Counted from the stretch's first letter, positions 22,715-34,744 are shown. The stretch: 64,000 bases of DNA from Pseudeuparius sepicola (GCA_963920635.1 OY987298.1:81415454-81479453), one strand, 5' to 3'. Notes: generated by a model from the letters alone, not told the origin. Numbers and translations are program-made.

Positions 22715-24928
22715 CCCCCCACACCTCCTAAATATCACACAAGTGAAGTTATTCTAAATTTAAATGGCTTGCATTCGGTTGAGATAACTTATAATTCTTC
22801 TAAACTCATATTTTTGTTAGACACAGGTGCATCTGTTAGCGTTATTTTCAAAAAATATCTAAATGGAAACGAGAAAATTAATTATTTAAATAAAATAAAA
22901 GTAAGTGGAATATCTGGGTCACTCACGTCCGAAGGTTCAGTGAATCTATCTATATTTGTAAACAATTATAATGTGTGTCATGAATTTCTATTACTCGACG
23001 CTTTTGAGGACGGAGTGCATGGTGTAATTAGATCAGATTTCTTTAAGAATGATCCACTTACAACAAGTAATATTTATAAGGAAAAAATAAGATTGCAACC
23101 CAATGCAGCGCCCTGCTATATAAAGCCGTATCGATTACGACACGTTCAAAAAGTGGAGATTAATAAACAAATTGACAAATTGTTAAAAGATGGTGTAATT
23201 GAGGAGGCCAGATCTGCATGGTCAGCTCCTTTGTTAATTGTGCCAAAGAAAGCCGACAATGAGGGTAATAAAAAATGGCGTGTTGTTATCGATTACAGGC
23301 AGTTAAATACGCGTATCCAAGATGACAAATTTCCATTGCCTTGCATTGCAGAGATTTTAGATTCTTTATCAGGCGCTACATTTTTCTCTCATTTAGATTT
23401 ATCACAGGGATATTATCAAAAAGAACTAGATAAGAAAAGTAGGGAATACACAGCGTTTTCCACCGAAAAAGGTCAATTCCAGATGACTAGATTACCTATG
23501 GGTCTTAAAATTAGTCCTAGCGCTTTTTCCAGAGCCATGACCATTGCTATGTCCGGATTAACATATGAAAATGGTTTTATCTATTTAGATGACTTGATTG
23601 TTTTTGGTAATACTTTAGAAAATCATAATAAAAATTTAGTAAAAGTTTTCCAAAGGCGTAGACTTGAAATTAAATCCACACAAATGCGAATTTTTAAAAA
23701 GAGAACTTTTATATTTGGGACATGTTATTTCCGCCGAGGGAGTTTCGCCCGATCCGGAAAAAACGGCAGCAATCAGGAATTTTCCAATACCTAAAGATGC
23801 CAATGAAACAAAACGCTTTGCTGCATTTGCAAATTATTACCGAAAATATATTAAGAACTTTGCGCAAATCGCTTATCCTTTAAATAGATTAAGCAAAAAA
23901 GACGTGGAATTTAATTGGACACCGGAATGTCATGAAGCATTTAGTTTATTGAAAGAAGCGCTAATGAACCCACCAATATTACAATATCCAGATTTCTCCC
24001 CAGATAACTGTTTCATAGTTAGAACCGATGCTTCAGGTTATGCGTTAGGAGCAATATTATCAAATAGCGACGACAGACCTGTTGCATATGCTAGTAGGTC
24101 ACTTAATGACGCAGAAAAAAATTATTCGGTTATAGAAAAAGAACTATTAGGCATTGTGTAGGCGACTACAACGTTTAGAAGTTATTTGTTAGGTAGAAAA
24201 TTTATCATTTACACAGACCACAGACCTCTCGTAGATCTTTTTGGCATGACAAATCCCTCTAGCAGATTAATTAAATTTAGACTGGTATTAGAGGAATACG
24301 ATTTTATTGTTAGGTATGTAAAAGGTAAAAATAATGTAATCGCTGACGCATTGTCACGAATAGAAATATCGTCCAATGATTTAAAAAAATTATCACACAA
24401 AGTTGACGCAACGGTGCATGACTAGGCAACAACGGAAAGAAAAGGAAGAACAAACGCTTTTGAAAGATTCTATGCCTACCGCAAGGACTGATCACCCTGG
24501 CGTAATAGAATTAGTAAAATACCCAAAAGATAGTTTTCAAATTCTCCCCCTTTCTGAAAAAGATTTTGACAAGTTACAGAATTCTAAACAATACGACTTT
24601 AATACGAAAAATGTAATATTTATCGAAAAAGATAAATCAATTTTTTTAAAGCACCATGTTTCTGGATCGACGTTGGCTATAAAAGCATCGTTGACAGACT
24701 TGGCAGCATTAAAAGAAAAATATAATATTCCGGAATTTGTTATAATTAAAAATGAAAAAAGCGCGCGATTAATTAAAGAAATATTAAGAGTACTCGATGA
24801 AATAAAAAGTAGTGAAATAAAAATTTCTATTATAAAGGACGTCCAGACAATAATTGACTACGAAACGCGACAATTGATACTAAATGACTTTCATATATTG
24901 CCGACAGGAGGACACGCAGGAGTAAATA

Positions 24929-24932
<4 letters not shown>
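22715..24932 (+). pseudogene. gypsy pol up to the integrase zinc-binding region, split by LINEs
   Basis: Protease (DTGAS, 22820-22834), RT (YLDD, 23582-23593), frameshift near 23640-23660, RNase H with TAG at 24159-24161. Unlike copy 1 it continues past 24310 into the RNase H end (KGKNNVIADALSR) and, after another frame change near 24400, into a linker and the start of the integrase zinc-binding domain (LNDFHILPTGGHAG, about 24880-24925). It is then interrupted at 24932 by TAA repeats and the LINE chain. The remainder resumes near 32499. Confidence 0.85.
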
Positions 24933-25002
<70 letters not shown>

Positions 25003-25012
25003 ATAATAATAA
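24933..25012. repeat. TAA/TAAA microsatellite
   Basis: About 80 bp of (TAA)n with several TAAA interruptions, starting at Asn/Lys codons of the gypsy integrase. The element's own sequence after the LINE chain resumes with AATAATATAAAA (Asn-Asn-Ile-Lys), so the original target was already TAA-rich. The long tract may combine the target with a LINE tail. Confidence 0.85.
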
Positions 25013-25669
25013 CCCTGGCGGAAAAGCTGCTGCTTGTGCAGACAGAAAGGGTCCCATATTACAACTACACACCTGAGCCTGTTCTTGAGAACAGCAACTA
25101 CAAGATGTACTGGGATCGTACAGTTCTGACTGATCAACGAGTTGCCCATAACAGACCGGACCTTATAATAGTTGATAAAATTTCTAGGAAGACAACTCTG
25201 ATTGATGTGGCCATCCCGAACAACAACAACCTGCGTGTGAAGCAAGTCGAGAAGATCGCGAAGTACAGAGACTTAGAAGAACGAATTAGAAGGCAATGGG
25301 AAATGGAGAACGTCCAGACGATTCCAATCATCATGTCAACAACTGGTGTTATACCAAAAAGTTTGCTGAGGAACATCAAGGAGCTGGGTCTAACTGATAG
25401 TCTTTACAGGTCCATGCAGAAAGCGCTACTACTTGCGACAGCCCGAACCGTCAGGAAATTCATGGGGATTGCAGGAACGTCCAACAACATCAATGTCACC
25501 TAAGGCCCGATAACATGGCAAGGGTCTCGTCCGAGCCAGATCCTTTTGGTATCCGGGATACCCGGGATGTGAGTGAATGTTCCCCGTAGAGGGAGTGCGA
25601 ATGCCTTTTGGCTAAGTCGAGATAATAATAATAATAATAATAATAGTAATAATAATAATAATAATAATA
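25013..25669 (+). mobile_element. 5'-truncated Dong-like LINE (chain member 1)
   Basis: Starts at the equivalent of about position 3165 of the first copy. It retains the last 155 codons, including the REL endonuclease RPDLIIVDK motif, and the stop at 25501-25503. The 3' UTR ends at GGCTAAGTCGAG, and a long (TAA)n tail with one TAG unit runs to 25669. It abuts the next copy directly. Confidence 0.87.
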
Positions 25670-28176
25670 ACAGGAAACGAGACAACAAACTTTTTGAACG
25701 ATCAGAAAAAGTTTTCTACAGTACTTTGAATTCTAGCGCCGATGCCACAAATACGAGTTACCCTAGCAGAGAACAGGTCGACGGTTTCTGGAGAAATCAG
25801 CTTGCCACACCAGGTCCATGCAATGTCAGTGCAAGCTGGATCAGTGAAGAACGCGAGATGGGCCGGAACTATAGCCAGATGCGACACGAGCAATTCACAA
25901 CCGCTGAGGTCTCCGATGTCATCAAGAATTCCCACAACTGGAAGGCACCAGGTCCAGATCATCTCCAAAATTATTGGATTAAGAAGTTGTGGTGCACACA
26001 TGAACAGATAACTACCTTAATTAATGAAGTCTTGCTCGATCCTCTGAAAATGCCATTGTTTCTTACACAGGGTGCCACCTACTTGTTACCAAAAGACCAG
26101 CGGAATACGGATAACCCTGCCAAGTACCGCCCAATAACCTGCTTGCCTACGCTGTACAAGATAATCACTTCTAGCCTTACGCAGCGAATATATGCTCACT
26201 GCGAGCGGAACAACATCATGGCAATGCAGCAGAAGGGCTGCGCGAAGGGCGCAATGGAATGCAAAGAGCAACTCATCATAGACTCTGTCATCTGCAACCA
26301 GGTTCATTCCAAGCAACGAAACCTCTACATGGCTTATGTGGACTACAAAAAAGCATTTGATTCCGTACCTCACGACTGGCTAACAGGTATCTTAAAGCTG
26401 TATAAAATAGATCATCATACAGTTTCCTTTTTAGAACACGTTATGACAACCTGGCGCACTAAGATACAACTCAGAACCGCAAGCAGCAACATCGAGACCG
26501 ACACAATCAACATCCGAAGAGGGATTTTCCAAGGAGATTCACTCAGTCCACTGTGGTTCTGCATGGCGATGAACCCTCTATCACATCGGTTGAACTCTAC
26601 AAAATACGGCTTCGCTATCAAAAGCAACAACGCAGAAGCGATCAAGTTGAATCACCTATTATATATGGATGATTTAAAACTGATGGCCGCAACCAAAAAC
26701 CAACTAACGCAAATGCTTAAAATTGTAGAGGAGTTCTCCAGGGACATCGGAATGCAGTTTGGACTGGACAAGTGCCGCACCCTTAACATCGTCCGGGGAA
26801 AGCTCGAACAAGGCGCACACGAGATGCAGGACGGCCAGGAGATCGAAGCAATGCGCATGGGAGATACATACAAGTATCTCGGGATGAAACAAGCTCAAAG
26901 GATAGACCATCGAACAATGAAGATCGATTTAAGGAATGAATTCATCAAGAGAGTAAGACAAGTAGTGCGAACTGATCTTAACAGCAGGAATTTGTTTAAG
27001 GCCCTGAACACGTATGCGTGCTCTGTACTCAGCTATTCGTTTGGAATAGTGAATTGGACCAACACGGACATCAACAACCTGCAGCGAAAAGTTAGGACAC
27101 TACTGACAAAAGCTCATAGACATCATCCCCGTAGCGCCGTAGAAAGAACTACTCTGCCACGTCAACTAGGAGGAAGAGGATTGGCAGACCTCAGCAAGCA
27201 ATTGGACCAACAAATAATAAATCTGCGTAATTATTTCCAGAGACAGGCCAACAGTTCCACGTTACATAAAGCTATATGCGGAGCAGACGTCTCAACACCG
27301 CTACGTCTGACGGAACACGAGCATCAAAATCACCACCGAACCGACAACGATACACTACAGAGGTGGTTGGAGAAGCCGCTGCACGGGAGGCATCCTAATG
27401 AGGTTAACCAGGAACATGTCGACAAGTTAGCGTCGAACTACTGGCTCACCTCGGGAATAATGTTCCCCGAGACGGAAGGCTTCTTACTGGCCATACAAGA
27501 TCAGGTTATACCAACTCGCAACTACCTAAAATTCATTGTAGGAGATGCATCGGTAGTGGATGACAGATGCAGATACGGGTGCCCAACTTCAGAAACAATC
27601 CAGCACATAACAGGAGGATGTCAGATGTTCGCATCAACGGAATATAAGGAACGACACGATTCGGTTGCAAAGATCTTGCACCAGGAACTGGCGGAAAAGC
27701 TGCTGCTTGTGCAGGCAGAGAGGGTCCCATATTACAGCTACACACCGGAGCCTGTTCTTGAGAACAGCAACTACAAGATATACTGGGATCGTACAGTTCT
27801 GACAGATCAACGAGTTGCCCATAACAGACCGGACCTTATAATAGTTGATAAAGTTTCTAGGAAGACAACTCTGATTGATGTGGCCATCCCGAACAGCAAC
27901 AACCTGCGTGTGAAGCAAGTCGAGAAGATCGCGAAGTACAGAGACTTAGAAGAACGAATTAGAAGGCAATGGGAAATGGAAAACGTCAAGACGATTCCAA
28001 TTGTCGTGTCAACAACTGGTGTTATACCAAAAAGTTTGCTGAGAAACATAAAAGAGCTGGGTCTAACTGATAGTCTTTACAGGTCCATGCAGAGAGCGGT
28101 ACTACTTGCGACAGCCCGAACCGTCAGGAAATTCATGGGGAATGCAGGAACGTCCGACAACATCAATGTCACCTAA
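25668..28176 (+). CDS. Dong-like RT-REL endonuclease, longest undamaged frame (chain member 2)
   Basis: Five-prime truncated copy starting near the CAGGAAACGAGACAAC sequence and open without interruption to the stop at 28174-28176, about 835 codons. Retains the N-terminal edge of RT (KAPGPDHLQNYW), YVDYKKAFDSVPHDW, the catalytic YMDD (about 26665), the C-X3-C-X7-H-X4-C knuckle and the RPD...D endonuclease motif. The Myb-like N-terminus is missing. The open frame extends further upstream, through the previous copy's TAA tail (read as Asn codons) to 25573 in its 3' UTR. I regard that as fortuitous. Whether it is translated is unknown. Numerous silent and conservative differences from the first copy show an independent insertion. 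Confidence 0.85.
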
Positions 28177-28309
28177 GGCCCGATAACATGGCAAGGGTCT
28201 CGTCCGAGACAGATCCTTATGGTATCCGGGATATCCGGGATCTGAGTGAATGTTCCCCGTAGAGGGAGTTCGAATGCCTTTTGGCTAAGTCGATATAATA
28301 ATAATAATA
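28177..28309 (+). other. 3' UTR and TAA tail of chain member 2
   Basis: Conserved LINE 3' UTR ending GGCTAAGTCGA, then a short ATAATAATAATAATAG tail (28294-28309). Confidence 0.75.
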
Positions 28310-28740
28310 GACAACTCTGATTGATGTGGCCATCCCGAACAACAACAACCTGCGTGTGAAGCAAGTCGAGAAGATCGCGAAGTACAGAGACTTAGAAGAA
28401 CGAATTAGAAGGCAATGGGAAATGGAGAACGTCCAGACGATTCCCATCATCATGTCAACAACTGGTGTTATACCAAAAAGTTTGCTGAGAAACATCAAGG
28501 AGCTGAATCTAACTGATAGTCTTTACAGGTCCATGCAGAAAGCGGTACTACTTGCGACAGCCCGAACCGTCAGGAAATTCATGGGGAATGCAGGATCGTC
28601 CAACAACATCAATGTCACCTAAGGCCCGATAACATGGCAAGGGTCTCGTCCGAGCCAGATCCTTTTGGTATCCGGGATGCCCGGGATCTGAGTGAATGTT
28701 CCCCGTAGAGGGAGTGCGAATGCCTTTTGGCTAAGTCGAG

Positions 28741-28768
<28 letters not shown>
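28310..28768 (+). mobile_element. 5'-truncated Dong-like LINE (chain member 3)
   Basis: Begins at GACAACTCTGATTGATGTGG, mid-endonuclease. The last 98 or so codons are open to the stop at 28620-28622, followed by the conserved 3' UTR and a (TAA)n tail from 28740 to about 28768. Directly abuts member 4. Confidence 0.87.
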
Positions 28769-28771
<3 letters not shown>

Positions 28772-31700
28772 CAACACGAACATCTACAACATGGGAGCCA
28801 AACGAGAACTAGGGTTCCACCCACCGAAGGTGCTGCGCGGGAACTTCAGCCAGCGTTCACAGAGGCGGGATTACAACGACGACGCATGAAATGGACTGTG
28901 TCCATGAATGAATCGATTATGCGTATTTTCTACAGGGTGACAAACTTAGGACAAGAGATTATCGGCTACCGACAACAACTGCATGCCGAGTTCTGCAGGG
29001 AGTTTCCACACATGCAAGTGTCTGAACAAAGAGTGTCAGATCAGTATCGAACTATTCTAAGAAATAACCGAATTCCAGAAACGCGACTTAACGCTATCAA
29101 ACGGGAAATTGAGCTAGAGATCCACGGCGAACACATAGACATAGATGACAACAACAACAATGGGGAACTTCAAGAGCCTGGACAACAACTAGAAGCCGAA
29201 ACGGTAGAACCAACAACCGAGAGTCTGGAACGGGTTAACGAAGAACATTTTGAAGGCTTGGACACACATATGAGACAGGCAGTATTGCGTTACGAAGGCA
29301 CAGACCCACTTAGCAGGCCACCGCTACCAAGATTAAATTCTTCCAGGAAACTTGCGATCGTGCTCGATCTTATGAACACAAGAATTTTACCAAGCTATGT
29401 TTCAGTGACACCAACATTAGAACGTATGCACATGTTAATCTACTGTGCCGCAACGGCAGTCATCACTGTAATGGGTGCCAAGATCCGAACGGCCCAAGAG
29501 TTGAATCGTGCAAGACCAGAACCACGAATGGCTCAATGGGAAATGCGACTAAATCGGAAGATCGAGAGTCTCCGTAAAGACATAGGACAAGTGACGGAAT
29601 ATATCAGAGGAGGTAGAACTAGAAGGATCCAGAGGGCGGTGCAGGCAGTAATGAGCCGCACCCAAATGCATTCTCGGCATGACCCCGCGAACATCACTGC
29701 TCAACAATGTCTTGACACATTAAAACAATAACTTTCTGTTTTCGCAGGGCGTCTGAGGAGATACAAGGCTAGTAACAACAGGAAACGAGACAATAAACTC
29801 TTTGAACGATCAGAAAAGGGTTTCTACCGTGCTTTTAATTCTAGCGCCGATGCCACAAATGCGAGTTACCCTAGCAGAGAACAGGTCGACGGTTTCTGGA
29901 GAAATCAACTTGCCACACCAGGTCCATACAATGTCAGTGCAAGCTGGATCAGCGAAGAACGCGAGATGGGCCGGAACTATAGCCAGATGCAACACGAGCA
30001 ATTCACAACCGCTGAGGTCTCCGATGTCATCAATAATTCCCACAACTGGAAGGCACCAGGTCCAGATCATCTCCAAAATTATTGGATTAAGAAGTTGTGG
30101 TGCACGCATGAACAGATAACTACCTTAATTAATGAAGTCTTGCTCGATCCGCTGAAAATGCCATTGTTTCTTACACAGGGTGCAACCTACCTGTTACCAA
30201 AAGACCAGCGGAATACGGATAACCCTGCCAAGTACCGCCCAATAACCTGCTTGCCTACGCTGTACAAGATAATCACATCTTGCCTTACGCAGCGAATATA
30301 TGCTCACTGCGAGCGGAACAACATCATTGCAATGCAGCAGAAGGGCTGCTCGAAGGGCGCAATGGGATGCAAAGAGCAACTCATCATAGACTCTGTCATC
30401 TGCAACCAGGCTCATTCCAAGCACCGAAACCTCCACATGGCTTATGTGGACTACAAAAAAGCATTTGATTCCGTACCTCACGACTGGCTCACAGGTATCT
30501 TAAAGCTGTATAAAATAGATCATCATACAGTTTCCTTTTTAGAACACGTTATGACAACCTGGCGCACTAAGATACAACTCAGAACCGCAGACAGTAACAT
30601 CGAGACCGACACAATCAACATCCGAAGAGGGATTTTCCAAGGAGATTCACTCAGTCCACTGTGGTTCTGCATGGCGATGAACCCTCTATCACATCGGTTG
30701 AACTCTACAAAATACGGCTTCGCTATCAAAAGCAACAACGCAGAAGCGATCAAGTTGAATCACCTATTATATATGGATGATTTAAAACTGATCGCCGCAA
30801 CCAAAAACCAACTAACGCAAATGCTTAAAATTGTAGAGGAGTTCTCCAGGGACATCGGAATGCTGTTTGGACTGGACAAGTGCCGCACCCTTAATATCAT
30901 CCGGGGAAAGCTCGAACAAAGCGCACACGAGATGCAGGACGGCCAGGAGATCGAAGCAATGAGCAAGGGAGATACATACAAGTATCTCGGGATGAAACAA
31001 GCTCAAAGGATAGGCCATCGAACAATGAAGACTGATTTAACGAATGAATTCATCAAGAGAGTAAGACAAGTAGTGCGAACTGATCTTAACAGCAGGAATT
31101 TGTTTAACGCCCTGAACACCTATGCGTGCTCTGTACTCAGCTATTCGTTCGGAATAGTGAATTGGACCAACACGGACATCAACAACCTGCAACGAAAAGT
31201 TAGGACACTACTCACAAAAGCTCATAAACATCATCCCCGTAGCGCCGTAGAAAGAACAACTCTGCCACGTCAACTAGGAGGAAGAGGATTGGCAGATCTC
31301 AGCAAGCAATTGGACCAACAAATATTAAATCTGCGTAATTATTTCTACAGGCAGGCCAACAGCTCCACACTACATAGGGCTATATGCGGAGCAGACGTCT
31401 CAACACCGCTACGTCTGACGGAACACGAGCGTCAAAATCACCACCGAACCGACAACGATAAACTACAGAGGTGGTTGGGGAAGCCGCTGCACGGGAGGCA
31501 TCCTAATGAGGTTAACCAGGAACATGTCGACAAGTTAGCGTCGAACTATTGGCTGACCTCGGGACGAATGTTCCCCGAGACTGAAGGCTTCCTACTGGCC
31601 ATACAAGATCAGGTTATACCAACTCGCAACTACCTAAAATTCATTGTAGGAGATGCATCGGTAGTGGATGACAGATGCAGATACGGGTGCCCAACTTCAG

Positions 31701-32284
31701 AAACAATCCAGCACATAACAGGAGGATGTCAGATGTTCGCATCAACGGAATATAAGGAACGACACGATTCGGTTGCCAAGATCTTGCACCAGGAACTGGC
31801 GGAAAAGCTGCTGCTTGTGCAGGCAGAGAGGGTCCCATATTACAACTACACACCTGAGCCTGTTCTTGAGAACAGAAACTACAAGATGTACTGGGATCGT
31901 ACAGTTCTGACAGATCAACGAGTTGCCCATAACAGACCGGACCTTATAATAGTTGATAAAATTTCTAGGCAGACAACTCTGATTGATGTGGCCATCCCGA
32001 ACAACAACAACCTGCGTGTGAAGCAAGTCGAGAAGATCGCGAAGTACAGAGATTTAGAAGAACGAATTAGAAGGCAATGGGAAATGGAGAACATCCAGAC
32101 GATTCCAATCATCATGTCAACAACTGGTGTTATACCAAAAAGTTTGCTGAGAAACATCAAGGAGCTGGGTCTAACTGATAGTCTTTACAGGTCCATGCAG
32201 AAAGCGGTACTACTTGCGACAGCCCGAACCGTCAGGAAATTCATGGGGAGTGCAGGAACGTCCAACAACATCAATGTCACCTAA
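28767..32284 (+). pseudogene. Near full-length Dong-like LINE protein (chain member 4), one nonsense mutation
   Basis: The most complete copy in the chain, starting at the equivalent of about position 130 of the first element. The Myb-like N-terminal region reads from ATG 28886. TAA at 29729-29731 replaces an AAA lysine codon of the sister copies. After it, the frame is open through RT (YMDD near 30774), the CCHC knuckle and the REL endonuclease to the stop at 32282-32284. The nonsense codon differs from that of the first element (2615), so these are independent losses. Leader sequence before 28767 is missing, so it may also be slightly 5' truncated. Confidence 0.87.
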
Positions 32285-32422
32285 GGCCCGATAACATGGC
32301 AAGGGTCTCGTCCGAGCCAGATCCTTTTGGTATCCGGGATACCCGGGATCTGAGTGAATGTTCCCCGTAGAGGGAGTGCGAATGCCTTTTGGCTAAGTCG
32401 AGATAATAATAATAATAATAAT
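32285..32422 (+). other. 3' UTR and TAA tail of chain member 4
   Basis: Conserved 3' UTR with the palindromic ATCCGGGATACCCGGGAT, ending GGCTAAGTCGAG, followed by (TAA)n to 32422. This is the end of the LINE chain. Confidence 0.75.
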
Positions 32423-32497
32423 TCTTACCCTCACAATACTCCAAACTAGGAGTACCCCAGAAGCAACCACATGCTTGTGCGGGGGAGGATGGATGTA
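32423..32497. other. 75-bp orphan segment between the LINE chain and gypsy
   Basis: TTCTTACCCTCACAATACTC onward to about 32497. It matches neither the gypsy element (which resumes with the AATAATATA codons at 32499) nor any LINE region visible in the window. It could be the 5' end of another LINE copy, filler DNA made at integration, or part of another element. It contains a GTGCGGGGGAGGATGG stretch. No reading frame of note. Confidence 0.5.
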
Positions 32498-32498
32498 T

Positions 32499-33428
32499 AA
32501 TAATATAAAAAAATATTTTTTTGGACTAATTTACATGCGGATGTTCAAAATTTGGTAAAACGGTGTGATGACTGTCAACACTGTAAGCATTCTAGACCTA
32601 ACATTCAACCAATGATAGTAACAGACACAGCTTATACAGCTTTCCAAAAAATCTTTCTTGACTTAGTAGGACCTTTAGAACCAGATATCGATGGAAATCG
32701 TTACATTTAAACCATTCAGTGTGATTTAAGCAAATTCGTAGAATGTTTTCCATTAATTAATAAAGAAGCATTAACAGTAGCTAAATCTTTTGTGACGAAT
32801 TTTTTATTAAGGTATGGGATCTGCGACACTATTGTAACAGATCAAGGTTCAGAATTTATGGCCACTGTATTGAAAGATTGTTGTAAAATTTTAAAAATAA
32901 AAAAGTTGTGTTCTACAGCTTATCACCATGAAAGTCTAGGGTCTCTCGAAAATTCACATACATCATTAGGAGCATATTTAAGAATTCAAGCGTCCAAACA
33001 TCCAGAAACTTGGAGTTCATGGCTACCATTTTGGTCATTTTCTTACAATACCACAGTTAATACCGAAACACGGTATACACCATTTGAGTTAGTATTCGGA
33101 AAGACATGCAAAATTCCTTTAAACTTGCAGAATCGTAACGATCCACTGTACACTTTCGATAATTATCCGTTAGAACTAAAATATAGATTACTACAAGCAT
33201 GTTTAGACGCAAGAGACAATTTAATAAAGGCAAAAATTAAAAGAAAAGAAAGGTTTGACAAAAAAATCCACCAAAAAGAGGTATGAAGGAGGTGATTTGG
33301 TACTGTTGAGAGATATCACCGGAAGTAAATATGAAGCACTGTTTACAGGTCCATATTCAGTAATAGAAGACAAACACCCTAATGTGATTATAAAAATTAA
33401 TCGTAAAAATGTATTTTATTTAATATAA
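32499..33428 (+). pseudogene. gypsy integrase, C-terminal part
   Basis: Resumes exactly where the frame was broken at 24932. A 1-bp frameshift near 32530 precedes the CC half of the HHCC zinc site (CDDCQHCK). The core has the three acidic positions of the DDE triad in FLDLVGP, VTDQGSEF and the GSLEN segment. TAA at 32708-32710 interrupts it. A frameshift near 33280 precedes the GPY/F-type module (FTGPYS) and the frame ends at TAA 33426-33428. The enzyme joins element DNA to the host genome. This copy cannot encode it intact. Confidence 0.87.
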
Positions 33429-33470
33429 TGTTAGAAAAAAAAATTGTATGTAATATGTATTTTTTTTTAC

Positions 33471-33478
33471 AGGGGAAA
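33471..33478 (+). other. Polypurine tract of the gypsy element
   Basis: AGGGGAAA immediately before the 3' LTR, the expected plus-strand primer site. Confidence 0.8.
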
Positions 33479-33747
33479 TGTAGTGTAAGGTGTAAATTAT
33501 AATAATCATTATTGTTTTAGTCGTTAGTTTATAGTTAGTCAGCAGTTTGCAGGTGTTTGGATAGGTCAACCCGATGCCACGATACTCAGCACTCTACTGA
33601 CCTAGTTAAGGCTACGTTGTACATATATTGTAATTATAGATTTAATATTGAATATACTATTGTTAAGTATGCATCTTTATCTTCATCCAATGTCTTAACC
33701 CTAAGTAAACTACAAACTAAATTAAGTATGAAAGATGCTTTATTACA
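33479..33747 (+). mobile_element. 3' LTR of the gypsy element
   Basis: 269 bp, TG...CA, differing from the 5' LTR at two positions by eye. Followed by GCGG at 33748-33751, which pairs with GCGG before the 5' LTR. The near-identity of the LTRs contrasts with the heavily damaged coding region. Confidence 0.93.
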
Positions 33748-34744
33748 GCGGCAAAAATCAAAAATTCCAACCCTCCGCGTCGACCGCTTCGAAAAAGCGC
33801 AAATATTCAACAGGTGTTCGGTAACTTGAAATCCTCACCCCCAGTATACGTCCATTTCGGAATCGCAGATATTCAACAGGTGCGAGTTCTTCGGCCGGCG
33901 AAAAAACGCGCATGTCGACGCTCGGTATGCACCGTCAAGTCGCGGTTTGAAAGCTCCCCGTAACCTAAAAGGGCGATTTTTGGCGTACCTGACGGGAAAT
34001 TCCAACCTCCGGCCCGTCAAAATATGAAAGTCCAAGAAGTCTCATACACGGCGGTCTCGCAAAAATCCGTCCGAGAAGCCTCCGGAACCACTCTCGGAAA
34101 TTGCGTGTTTCTTCTCATTTCTCGATTTTTCCGGGGCGCCGGAGGCGTCCGAACCCGACCTGAATACATGGGGGAAGCTTTAAAAATTGCGACCTCGCGG
34201 CCTAAATAACGTGGCTACGGCCCTACGAAAACGGGCAATTTCTGACAATTTCGCGACTTTTCTGACAAATTTTTAGGCGCAGCGTGTTACATAAAAACGA
34301 TCCGATTTCTACCGGGAAAAAAGCTCCATATCTCTCGCATTTACCTCTTTAAAAATCCGAAAGAGTGTTAAATCTCTTCTCCGGACCTTCCTCTCGCATC
34401 CCGTTGCGATTTCCCTCACCCTACGACCCTATTTAAGCATCTTCTTCGCCTCGCTCCCGTCCGGGACAGTTTTCGGCGGAACTGTCCCACCCTAAAACCC
34501 TACCGCATCCTCGAGGCGCCCGATTTACCGCCACTTCTGGCGGCCGTATTGAAGTGAAGAAACATCCCCCGGCCTCAAGATTGTGTATCCGCACTGCGCC
34601 CGTCCCTCTCCTATCCCCGAACGACGAAGGTCGGCCGCTTCGCGGCCTCCCCCAACCGAGAGAGGGCCAATACAAAAGGTACTTTTCGGCCGTTTTTAGC
34701 CCGATAATAATATTAAAAATGCAGTCGTCTATTAATATAGTATA
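33748..34744. repeat. Composite repeat continuing after the gypsy insertion
   Basis: Continues the module cut by the gypsy element: GGCGGCAAAAATC here pairs with 6397 and 39385. The second half (about 33960-34450) is closely related to 39740-40270, including a conserved ACCCTATTTAAGCAT stretch that resembles a TATA box (34427-34440). No consistent reading frame is shared between the relatives. GC-rich hairpins (GGCCGCTTCGCGGCC near 34634) appear towards the end. Confidence 0.7.

Larger units (their letters stand above)
12553..24307. repeat. 11,755-bp tandem duplication, copy 2
   Basis: Second copy of 798-12552. It starts inside LINE coding sequence fused to the end of copy 1's gypsy RNase H frame, so its LINE lacks the first 797 bases present at the left edge of the window. 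Its right end (TGTTA at 24308-24312) runs on into uninterrupted gypsy pol sequence. The order seen at 20943-24932 is therefore the original one, and the join at 12552/12553 is the derived novel joint. Confidence 0.93.
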
